From: Myxococcales bacterium
GTDB taxonomy: Bacteria > Myxococcota_A > Bradymonadia > Bradymonadales > Bradymonadaceae
Length of the DNA stretch: 64,000 nt
NCBI GenBank assembly: GCA_007120035.1
Contig: SKON01000004.1
Coordinates: forward strand, 1-64,000
Direction of reading: 5' to 3'
The stretch's first letter is position 1. Each line of letters starts with the position of its first letter. Below, piece by piece: positions 38,255-45,585 of the stretch. Below the pieces are notes generated by a model. It had not been told where the DNA came from. It searched no databases and saw only the letters and a list, made by a program, of their open reading frames with translations. The translations under genes and the position numbers were made by a program.

Positions 38255-39356
38255 GTCTCGTCCCTTCCTGGTGGAGTGGTTTCAGCGGCTCGATTGGCCG
38301 CTCCTGGTGGTGGTGGGGCTCTTGTCGGCGCTGGGGTTGTACAACCTGCGCAGCGCGGCGCTGCACTCGGTCCACGACTTCCATAAGATCCAGAGCGTGT
38401 GGTTCGTGATGGGGGTCGGGGTGGCCCTGGTGATGTCCATGATCCACACCCGTGTCTTTGAGCGGATGGCCTATGTGTTCTACGGGGCGGTGATCCTCCT
38501 CTTGGTGGTGGTGGCCCTCTTCGGCACGGAGATCAATGGGTCGCAGCGGTGGCTGAACCTGGGGGTGTTCCTCTTGCAGCCCTCGGAGCTGTTGAAGCTG
38601 GCGTTGATCCTGACGACGGCGCGGTTCTTCCACGAGCGGAACCAGGAGAGTTCCTATGCGTTACGGCAGCTGTGGTTTCCGTTTGCTTTAATGGCCGTGG
38701 GGGTGGCCTTCGTGCTCCAGCAGCCCGATCTGGGGACGTCCATGGTGATCGTGGCGATCTTCATGACCATGGTGCTCTTTGAGGGGGTGCGGTGGCAGAG
38801 CCTGGTGGCCCTCTTGTTGGCGGTGATGGTGGCGCTTCCCTTTGCGTACTCCTTTGGGCTGAAGGACTACCAGCGAGATCGGGTGGTGTCGTTCTTGAAC
38901 ATCGAGGCCGACGCCACGGGGCAGTCCTGGCAGGTGCGGCAGTCCCTGATCGCCTTTGGGTCCGGGAGGGTGTGGGGCAAGGGTCACGAGGAGGGAACAC
39001 AGGTACAGAAGGGGTTCGTGCCGGAGCATGAGAACGACTTCATCGCCGCCAACTGGGGGGAGGAGCGGGGGTTCATGGGGATGATGTTCATGCTCCTGCT
39101 CTACCTGGCGTTCGTGGTGAGCGCGCTGAACGTGTCGCGACATGCAAAAGATCGGTTCGGGGTGCTCGTGGGGGTGGGGGTGGCGTCGCTCTTCTTCTGG
39201 CATGTGGTGGTGAACCTGGCGATGGTCACGGGGCTCTTGCCAGTGGTGGGGCTCACTCTGCCGTTGATGAGCTACGGAGGCAGCAGCCTGCTGACCATGC
39301 TCGCCGGGGTGGGGCTCTTGCTGAACGTGAGCACTCATAAGAGACCCTTCCGGTGA
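38247..39356 (+). CDS. rodA: Elongation peptidoglycan polymerase RodA (SEDS family)
   Basis: SEDS glycosyltransferase of 369 residues with about ten membrane spans that polymerises lipid II for the lateral wall. LQQPDLGTSMVIVAIFM, the periplasmic loop ending VPEHENDFIAANWGEERG and the C-terminal PLMSYGGSS are conserved. The start ATG at 38247 lies within the end of mrdA. An in-frame upstream extension is only the overlap. The gene is distinct from the ftsW of the dcw cluster, so both SEDS systems are present. Confidence 0.95.
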   Translation: MNKSRPFLVEWFQRLDWPLLVVVGLLSALGLYNLRSAALHSVHDFHKIQSVWFVMGVGVALVMSMIHTRVFERMAYVFYGAVILLLVVVALFGTEINGSQRWLNLGVFLLQPSELLKLALILTTARFFHERNQESSYALRQLWFPFALMAVGVAFVLQQPDLGTSMVIVAIFMTMVLFEGVRWQSLVALLLAVMVALPFAYSFGLKDYQRDRVVSFLNIEADATGQSWQVRQSLIAFGSGRVWGKGHEEGTQVQKGFVPEHENDFIAANWGEERGFMGMMFMLLLYLAFVVSALNVSRHAKDRFGVLVGVGVASLFFWHVVVNLAMVTGLLPVVGLTLPLMSYGGSSLLTMLAGVGLLLNVSTHKRPFR

Positions 39357-39366
39357 GCGAGGACCG

Positions 39367-40992
39367 ATGAGCGAGCCGAGACAGAACCTGCTGGTGCCGA
39401 ACGCGGCCCGGTGGGACGTGGAGGAGGGAGGGCCGATCATCGAGTTGACCGATGTGCACAAGAGCTTCGGTGACAACAAGGTGCTCCGGGGGCTGAACCT
39501 GACGATCGAGCCGGGGAAGATCACGATCATCATCGGCGCCTCCGGGTCGGGTAAGAGCGTCTTGATCAAGCATATGAACGGTCTCTTGCGTCCCGACGCA
39601 GGCCAGGTGCAGCTCTTTGGTGACGACGTGAGCCGTCTCAGCGGGCCCGAACTGGACGAGCTGCGAAAGCGGGTGGGGACGATGTTCCAGAACTACGCGC
39701 TCTTCGACTCCATGTCTGTGGAGGATAACGTCGCCTTCCCGCTGGTGGAGAACAAGGCCATGGGGCGGCCGAGAGCCCTGGAGCTGGCCGGCGAGGTGTT
39801 GGAGGACCTGGGGTTGGGGCACGCGGTCAAGCAGTTCCCGTCGACCCTGTCGGGAGGGATGAAGAAGCGGGTCAGCCTGGCTCGGGCGATCGTGTCGAAC
39901 CCGGAGGTGGTGCTCTTCGACGAGCCGACGACGGGGCTGGATCCGGTGATGATGGAGTTCGTCGATCAGATGATCGAGGACATCACCGATAAGTATCAGC
40001 TCACGAGCGTGTTGATCAGCCATGACCTGGCGACGATCTTTCGGATCGCCGATCGGGTGGCCGTGCTCCACGGGGGGGAGATCATCGCCTTTGGTGATCC
40101 CGAGAAGATCCAGAACATCGACGATGAACGGGTGCAGAAGTTGATCGGCGGGGCGTCGAAGTCGGACATCCGGGTTCGGGGCGCCGATCTCAGCGAGGAC
40201 GACGAGGAGTCCGAGGACGAGAACTACGTGGTGGAGATGAAAGACGTGGTGAAGTCCTTCGGCAGCACCCGGGTGCTTAAGGGGATCAACTTTCTGGTCC
40301 GCCACCGGGAGCTCACCACCTTGATCGGAGGATCGGGGGCCGGGAAGTCGGTGATGATGCGTCACCTTCTGGGGTTGCTGCATCCCGACGAGGGGGAGGT
40401 GACGGTCTTTCAGCGGAGCCTAAAGACGATGGGGGAGGCCGATCTGCGGCTGCTTCGCACCCAGATCGGGATGCTCTTCCAGCACGCGGCGCTCTTCGAC
40501 TCCATGAGCGTGCGGGACAACGTGGCGTTTCCGCTGGTGGAGCGTCGGGTGTGCGGATTCAAGGAGGCTCATGAGCGGGTGGACGATATCCTGGAGCGCC
40601 TGCACTTAACGGATATCGCCGATGCCAGCGCCGTGGGGATCTCCAGTGGTCAGGCCAAGCGGGTGAGTCTTGCTCGAGCGCTGATCACGAATCCGAAGCT
40701 CTTGATCTTCGACGAGCCGACCACGGGCCAGGACCCGATCATGAGTCAGTACGTCGAAGACATGATCGTGGAGGTGCAGGAGAACTTCGAGGTGACCACG
40801 ATCGTGATCAGCCACGACATGGCGTCGGCGTTTCGGACGGCCGATCGAGTGGCCATGCTCTACGCCGGGGAGATCATCGCCTTTGGGACCCCGCAGGATC
40901 TGGCGGCCAGCAAGGATGAGCGGGTCTATAACTTTGTGTACGCCGCCGACGTGGCCGCTCAGGAGCGGGATCGAAAGGAGAAGCGGGGTTAG
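39367..40992 (+). CDS. Fused double MlaF-like ABC transporter ATPase
   Basis: A 541-residue protein with two complete ATP-binding cassettes of the MlaF (phospholipid transport) type in tandem. Domain 1 has Walker A GASGSGKS (57-64), signature LSGGMKKRV (from 161), and LFDEPTTGLDP. Domain 2 has Walker A GGSGAGKS (321-328), a degenerate signature ISSGQAKRV (from 425), and IFDEPTTGQDP. A short acidic linker joins them (EDDEESEDENYVVE). MlaF normally acts as a homodimer with MlaE permease subunits; here the dimer would be intramolecular and asymmetric. No mlaE or mlaD lies nearby. The gene starts 10 bases after rodA and is probably in the same operon. Confidence 0.88.
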   Translation: MSEPRQNLLVPNAARWDVEEGGPIIELTDVHKSFGDNKVLRGLNLTIEPGKITIIIGASGSGKSVLIKHMNGLLRPDAGQVQLFGDDVSRLSGPELDELRKRVGTMFQNYALFDSMSVEDNVAFPLVENKAMGRPRALELAGEVLEDLGLGHAVKQFPSTLSGGMKKRVSLARAIVSNPEVVLFDEPTTGLDPVMMEFVDQMIEDITDKYQLTSVLISHDLATIFRIADRVAVLHGGEIIAFGDPEKIQNIDDERVQKLIGGASKSDIRVRGADLSEDDEESEDENYVVEMKDVVKSFGSTRVLKGINFLVRHRELTTLIGGSGAGKSVMMRHLLGLLHPDEGEVTVFQRSLKTMGEADLRLLRTQIGMLFQHAALFDSMSVRDNVAFPLVERRVCGFKEAHERVDDILERLHLTDIADASAVGISSGQAKRVSLARALITNPKLLIFDEPTTGQDPIMSQYVEDMIVEVQENFEVTTIVISHDMASAFRTADRVAMLYAGEIIAFGTPQDLAASKDERVYNFVYAADVAAQERDRKEKRG

Positions 40993-41327
40993 CTCTTGGG
41001 CGTGAACCGTTGGGCGTCCCGGGCGCCGATCTTCTCCAGGGCTGCGCGCAGGGCCTGGTCGAGATCGACGTCGAGGGAGTTGGCCAGGGTGATGAGGACG
41101 AAGAGGACGTCGCCGATCTCGTCGGCGATGCGATCCGGGTCGGGCGCGTCGGCGCCGGTTTTGGGAGGCTTGGGGCCGTGATGGAGGTTGAGCTCGCGGG
41201 CGAGCTCTCCCACCTCTTCGGTGAGACGGGCCAGGTTCGCCAGGGCGGGCCAGTAGCCGTCATCCCACTGCGAGATCCATTCATCGACGGCCCGTTGGGC
41301 GTCGGTTAGAGTCCAGGGCGTAGACAT
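40989..41327 (-). CDS. MazG-like nucleotide pyrophosphohydrolase
   Basis: A 112-residue all-helical protein of the MazG/dUTPase-like NTP-PPase clan. The metal-binding pattern is visible as LTEEVGELARELN and, later, IADEIGDVLFVLITLAN. Such enzymes cleave NTPs, often non-canonical ones, to NMP and pyrophosphate. The exact substrate cannot be read from the sequence. The start at 41327 gives the compact single-domain form. An upstream in-frame ATG (41402) would run into the Rieske gene's start region. The stop overlaps the end of the double ATPase gene. Confidence 0.85.
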   Translation of the reverse strand: MSTPWTLTDAQRAVDEWISQWDDGYWPALANLARLTEEVGELARELNLHHGPKPPKTGADAPDPDRIADEIGDVLFVLITLANSLDVDLDQALRAALEKIGARDAQRFTPKS

Positions 41328-41391
41328 TGTGGCCTCCATAGGGCATGAGAAAGAGAGGCAGGTTGGCTCGACGCAGTATGACGAGGCAGAC

Positions 41392-41736
41392 ATGGGAAGC
41401 AAGCTGGAGCAAGCAGATCAGTTCGTGGACGTGGCCGCCGCCGCCGAGGTGGAAGAGGGGGAGGGCACGATCGTCTTCGTGGGGACCAAGCGGCTGGCGC
41501 TCTTTCGAGTGGAGGAGGAGATCTTCTGCATCTCCAACCGATGCCCTCACGCCGGTGGATTCTTGGGGATGGGGTGGCAGAAGGGGTGCCGGGTGCGGTG
41601 CCCTCGGCACGGATGGGCCTTTGATCTCAGGACCGGGGAGTGCATGAGCGACCCCCGGTACGACGTGCGGCGGTACGCCGTTCGGTTGGAGGAGGGGCGG
41701 GTCCTCGTGGGGGTGCCTGAGGACCTCGGGCGCTGA
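41392..41736 (+). CDS. Rieske [2Fe-2S] ferredoxin-like protein
   Basis: A 114-residue single Rieske domain. The two cluster-binding motifs are CPHAGG and CPRHGWAFDL, giving the usual two Cys and two His ligands. It is of the small soluble type related to the NirD subunit and ring-hydroxylase ferredoxins. No oxygenase, reductase or nitrite reductase partner is nearby, so its electron-transfer partner is unknown. The start at 41392 follows GAGG. An ATG at 41329 is possible but would overlap the divergent MazG-like start. Confidence 0.87.
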   Translation: MGSKLEQADQFVDVAAAAEVEEGEGTIVFVGTKRLALFRVEEEIFCISNRCPHAGGFLGMGWQKGCRVRCPRHGWAFDLRTGECMSDPRYDVRRYAVRLEEGRVLVGVPEDLGR

Positions 41737-41844
41737 GGAAGGCTGAGAAAAAGGGTCGCGCCGCTTCTCACGAGGGGAGGAGTTCGTTACTCTACCAGTG
41801 GTTAGTGGTTAACGAAGTGTCTCGGGCAGCAGGGAAGGTGGCCA

Positions 41845-42732
41845 ATGCGAGTCCTCGCCGCAGGTTATTGTACTCTCGACCAGATCGGTTTGGTGGAACG
41901 GTTCGCAGAGCGTGGTATTGCCACCGAGATGCCGACGTTCAGCATTCAAGGTGGTGGCACGGCGGCCACGGCGGCCGTGGCCCTTTCGCGATGGGGCATC
42001 GAGCTCTCCTTCGTGGGGAAGGTCGGCGACGACGAGCGAGGAGATCTGATCATCCGGACCGTGGAAAGCGAGGGCGTGAATACGTCGGCGATGGTCCGGG
42101 AGGCCGGCAAGGTCAGCCAGCTCAGCTTTGTGATCATCGAGACGACCAGCGGCGTCAGCCACGTGTATTATACCTCGGGGAACGTGTCGCCATTGCGGGC
42201 CGAGGAGGTCGATGACTCCCAGGTGGACGGCGCCGATCTCCTGTTGGTGGACGGAGAGTATCCCAACGCTCAGCTGGCGCTGATGAAGAGTGCTCGAGAG
42301 AAGGGAACGCCGGTCCTCTTGGAGGCCAACCGGAATCGGCAGGTCGCCGAGGAGTGCGTGCCTCACGCCGACATCGTGGTGGCGTCGGAGCGGGCGGCGA
42401 GCTCTTTTACAGGGGTGGGGGATCTGGTGGGGATCTGCGAGGCGATGTTGGAGAAGGGGCCTCGAAGGGTGGTGATCACCATGGGGGATGAAGGAGCGGT
42501 GGCCCGGGACCGAGGTGGTGAGATGGTCCGGGTGCCCGTGTACGACGTGCCTGTGGTGGATCGCACCGGGGCCGGCGATATCTTCCTGGCGGCCGTGGCC
42601 CTGGGATGTCTGAAGGAGTGGGACGTGGAGCGGCTGTTGCGATTCGCCAACGCCGCGGCGAGCCTCTCCTGCAAGGGGATCGGCGCTCGGAGCGCGATCC
42701 CCTCCCAGGAAGAGATCGAAGGGTTGCTTTAG
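41845..42732 (+). CDS. PfkB-family carbohydrate kinase
   Basis: A 295-residue ribokinase-fold kinase. The N-terminal GGGTAATAAVALSRWG and the ATP/anion-hole signature DRTGAGDIFLAAVALG with its catalytic Asp are characteristic. Members phosphorylate sugars, nucleosides or related alcohols at the expense of ATP. The substrate lid region is not distinctive enough to name one. The ATG at 41845 gives the normal start (MRVLAAGYCTLDQIG). It converges on the PHP-fold gene with overlapping stops. Confidence 0.87.
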   Translation: MRVLAAGYCTLDQIGLVERFAERGIATEMPTFSIQGGGTAATAAVALSRWGIELSFVGKVGDDERGDLIIRTVESEGVNTSAMVREAGKVSQLSFVIIETTSGVSHVYYTSGNVSPLRAEEVDDSQVDGADLLLVDGEYPNAQLALMKSAREKGTPVLLEANRNRQVAEECVPHADIVVASERAASSFTGVGDLVGICEAMLEKGPRRVVITMGDEGAVARDRGGEMVRVPVYDVPVVDRTGAGDIFLAAVALGCLKEWDVERLLRFANAAASLSCKGIGARSAIPSQEEIEGLL

Positions 42733-43499
42733 TCCCGTCGGCGACCGCGGGAGCGGTTGCGGCGACGTCCGCCGCCTTTGCTGGAGCGGCGACGACCACG
42801 CCCACCCTTGCTGGAGGACTTGCGGCGAGAGCTCTTGCGGGAGGTCTTGCGCTGGGACTTGTCGCCCAGGTGTACCGCCCAGAACTCGGACTCCCGGAGG
42901 GCGTCGACGAGCTGGCGCTGGGTGGTGATGTCGTCCTCGAAGAAGGTGGCGAAGTCTCCCACGGCGGAGACGTCCGTGGAGGGGTCGCTGCCGCCGACAG
43001 TCCCGAGCCCCATGAAGGTGGCCGCTTCCAGAGCGAAGTTGTTCTGGAGGGCGCCCACACGGGGGGAGAAGGCTTCCACGGCGCCGAGGCGGTCGAAGGT
43101 GAAGATGTGATCTCCCATGTTGAAGGGGATCGACAGGTCATAGGGCCGGGCGGCGATGACCACTCCGTTCTTGGACTCGAAGAGCTCCATGACGGCCTGG
43201 GCCGACGGGGTGGTCTTATAGGCCAACCATCGCCACTCTTCGGCCAGGTAGAAGGAGTCCACCTCGGGGACGAAGCCCAGGAGGATCCCTCGGTCCGTGG
43301 GGATCTCGACGCCGATGAACACCGAAAGATCGGGGTAGTCCTCGGCGGTCTCGAGGATGGAGCGGCACCGAGAGGTGGTCAGGGTGTCGCAGAAGGCGAC
43401 CCCCTGGAGGCCGGCTTCGCTGGCCTTGGAGAGCACCTGGGAGGCGGTGACGGAAACCCCTTTGGAGAGGTCGGACTTGGCGTGAAGATCAATCAACAT
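42729..43499 (-). CDS. PHP-fold protein lacking most metal ligands, with basic tail
   Basis: A 256-residue protein. Residues 1-212 follow the PHP phosphoesterase pattern: LIDLHAKSD, GVAFCDTLT, IGVEIPTDRGILLG, VVIAARPYD and GTVGGSDPST are its motif positions. The metal ligands are largely lost. HxH has become His6-x-Lys8, the DH pair is Asp38-Thr39, the AHP histidine is Arg118, and the final SDAH is SDPS. Only His6, Asp38, Glu65 and Asp172 remain. Residues 213-256 are a basic tail of Arg, Lys, Ser and Gly, suited to binding nucleic acid or other polyanions. It may be a pseudoenzyme or sensor. Its stop overlaps that of the PfkB gene. Confidence 0.8.
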   Translation of the reverse strand: MLIDLHAKSDLSKGVSVTASQVLSKASEAGLQGVAFCDTLTTSRCRSILETAEDYPDLSVFIGVEIPTDRGILLGFVPEVDSFYLAEEWRWLAYKTTPSAQAVMELFESKNGVVIAARPYDLSIPFNMGDHIFTFDRLGAVEAFSPRVGALQNNFALEAATFMGLGTVGGSDPSTDVSAVGDFATFFEDDITTQRQLVDALRESEFWAVHLGDKSQRKTSRKSSRRKSSSKGGRGRRRSSKGGGRRRNRSRGRRRD

Positions 43500-43534
43500 A
43501 GGGCATCAGCTTTCGAAGAGGGAAAGAAATGAAC

Positions 43535-44104
43535 TCACCATGTGCGCGGCAGGCTAGCGTCGGAGGGCGATTCTGTCGAGCCCTCGTTGTCGTCAGGGCC
43601 TGACGGCTGGCGAGCGGTCACGTCGATGATGTCGTCGTCGGGGCGAAATCCCCGGTCGAATTCGGGGCCGAACCCGGGGCCAAACCCCGGACCGAAGGGC
43701 CCCTGTTGAACCTGGCCGTTGAGGTACTGGACGGTCCCTTCGGCGACCATCTTCTCCAGGCGGTGGCGGGCCCAATTTGCCAGGGGGCGACGGGTAACGG
43801 GGATCAGGAGGAGGATCGCCACCAGATCGGTGAGGACTCCCGGGGTGATCAGGAAGATCCCGGCGATCAAGACGGCCAGGCCGTTGACGAGGCTGGCGGC
43901 GGGGATCTTGCCATGGTTGAGGTCCTCCTGGATACCTCGCCAGGCTTTCAGGCCCTGGATCTTTCCCAACACAGCCCCCAGAAGAGCGGTGGCCACCACC
44001 AGCCCGATGGTGGGCCAGAAGGTGATCAACGTGCTCAGGTAGATCAGGAGCGCGAGCTCCACGAGGGGCACGATGGTGAAGAGGAGTAGGAGCTTTACGA
44101 GCAC
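43535..44104 (-). CDS. fxsA: FxsA-family membrane protein
   Basis: A 189-residue inner membrane protein. FxsA hallmarks are the N-terminal spans (VPLVELALLIYLSTLITFWP), LGKIQGLKAWRGIQEDL and FLITPGVLTDLVAILLLIPVTR. FxsA is known for sparing phage T7 exclusion in E. coli when overproduced, and its normal role is unclear. The C-terminal 55 residues are disordered and contain a short GPGFGPGFGP repeat. It lies 35 bases upstream of the PHP-fold gene's start on the same strand and 97 bases after serS, so the three may be cotranscribed. Confidence 0.87.
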   Translation of the reverse strand: MLVKLLLLFTIVPLVELALLIYLSTLITFWPTIGLVVATALLGAVLGKIQGLKAWRGIQEDLNHGKIPAASLVNGLAVLIAGIFLITPGVLTDLVAILLLIPVTRRPLANWARHRLEKMVAEGTVQYLNGQVQQGPFGPGFGPGFGPEFDRGFRPDDDIIDVTARQPSGPDDNEGSTESPSDASLPRTW

Positions 44105-44201
44105 GGCGGGATCTCTGTGAGGGGCCTCGGATAGGTCGGTCCAGTAAGGTCCAGTATGGGTCGTGGGCAGTAACCCTCGGAGAAGGGCGAAGATTCCGCT
44201 C

Positions 44202-45473
44202 TTAGGCCGGCTCGATCCGCTCCATGCCGTACATGTAGGGGCGCAGGACCTCGGGGACGGTCACGGAGCCGTCCTCGTTCTGGTAGGTCTCCAGCAGGGG
44301 GATCAGGATCCGGGGGCTGGCGGCCAGGGTGTTGTTCAGGGTGTAGCAGAACCGGGTCTCCCCGTCGTCGTCGCGGTATCGCATCTGGCTGCGGCGGGCC
44401 TGGTAGTCGTAGAGGCTGGAGCAGGAGTGGGTCTCGGAGTACTTGCCGCGAGAAGGCATCCAGGTCTCGATCTCGTGCTTGAGGACCTGCCCGAGGCCGG
44501 TCTCGCCAGTGCAGGCGATGGCGACCCGATAGGGAAGCTCGAGCTCCTGCATGAGGCGCTCGGAGTTGGAGAGGAGCTTGTGGTGGAGCTCCCGGGAGGT
44601 GTCGGGGTCTGCTTCGCAGATGGCGACCTGTTCGACCTTGGTGAATTGGTGGACCCGGTAGACGCCCCGGACGTCGCGGCCGGCGCTGCCCGCTTCTCGG
44701 CGGAAGCACGAGGAGTATCCGCAGTAGAGGAGGGGGAAGTTGTCGCGGTCCAGGATCTCCTCGCGGTGGAGGCTGACGAGGAAGACCTCGCTGGTGCCTA
44801 CCAGGAACTTGCTGTCCGATTCCAGGTGGTAGGTGTCGTCCTTGCCGTAGGGGAAGAAGCCGGTGCCGACCATGGCCTCTTCGTTAACCATCAGGGGGCC
44901 GATCACGGGGGTGAAGCCGGCCTCGACCATGATGTCCATGGCGCGGCGCATGACGGCCATCTCCAGGAGGGCGCCGGCGCCCTTGAGGACGTAGGCCCGA
45001 GAGCCGGCCATCCGGATGGCCCGTTCCTTGTCGATGATGTCGAGGAGCTCGCCGAGCTCTTCGTGAGAGCGGGGCTCGAAGTCGAAGGAGCGAGGCTCAC
45101 CGACGTGGCGGATCACCTCGTTGTCGTCGTCGTCGTCGCCGATGGGGGTCTCTTCGGCGGGGATGTTGGGGACCATCAGGAGGAGGCGCTCGAACTCGGG
45201 GAGGACTTCCTGGAGCTCGGCGTCACCGGTGGCGAGCTTCTCCTTGAGGGCTTTGCCCTCCTCGATGAGGGCCGGTCGCTCCTCGGAGGAAGCCTTCGGG
45301 ATGGCCTGAGCGACCTCGTTTCGCCGGGCTCGAATGGCCTCGGTCTGGTGGAGGAGGTCGCGGCGACGATCGTCGAGGGCGATGAGGGCGTCGACGTCGA
45401 CGTCGAAGTTCTTGTCGCGAGCGGCTTTCTTCACCGCGTCGACGTTCTCCCGGATGAACTTGATGTCCAGCAT
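44202..45473 (-). CDS. serS: Seryl-tRNA synthetase
   Basis: Class II synthetase of 423 residues that charges tRNA-Ser (and tRNA-Sec where present). The N-terminal coiled-coil arm (residues about 30-105, with RRDLLHQTEAIRARRNEVAQ) binds the long variable arm of tRNA-Ser. The catalytic core has the motif 2 region GVYRVHQFTKVEQVAI and the ETHSCSSLYDYQARR and NNTLAASPRILIPLLE segments of motif 3. The ATG at 45473 has AAGGAG 6 bases upstream and gives the normal N-terminus MLDIKFIRENVDAVKK. The much longer open frame upstream is not coding in this frame. Confidence 0.97.
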   Translation of the reverse strand: MLDIKFIRENVDAVKKAARDKNFDVDVDALIALDDRRRDLLHQTEAIRARRNEVAQAIPKASSEERPALIEEGKALKEKLATGDAELQEVLPEFERLLLMVPNIPAEETPIGDDDDDNEVIRHVGEPRSFDFEPRSHEELGELLDIIDKERAIRMAGSRAYVLKGAGALLEMAVMRRAMDIMVEAGFTPVIGPLMVNEEAMVGTGFFPYGKDDTYHLESDSKFLVGTSEVFLVSLHREEILDRDNFPLLYCGYSSCFRREAGSAGRDVRGVYRVHQFTKVEQVAICEADPDTSRELHHKLLSNSERLMQELELPYRVAIACTGETGLGQVLKHEIETWMPSRGKYSETHSCSSLYDYQARRSQMRYRDDDGETRFCYTLNNTLAASPRILIPLLETYQNEDGSVTVPEVLRPYMYGMERIEPA

Positions 45474-45524
45474 GGCGGCTCCTTGGGATGGTCCTGCGCA
45501 TAGGCCAGACGGGGGGATAACACA

Positions 45525-45561
45525 GGGGAGGAGGCCCTGCCAACACCGGGACCTCCTCCCC
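45525..45561 (-). terminator. Probable terminator of the TDPNQ-repeat lipoprotein gene
   Basis: A perfect 10-base stem (45525-45534 with 45552-45561) closes a 17-base loop between the lipoprotein stop and the serS start. The U-tract is poor, so it may only attenuate transcription or stabilise the 3' end. Confidence 0.5.
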
Positions 45562-45585
45562 TCATTGGAATCACCAATCAGTGAA

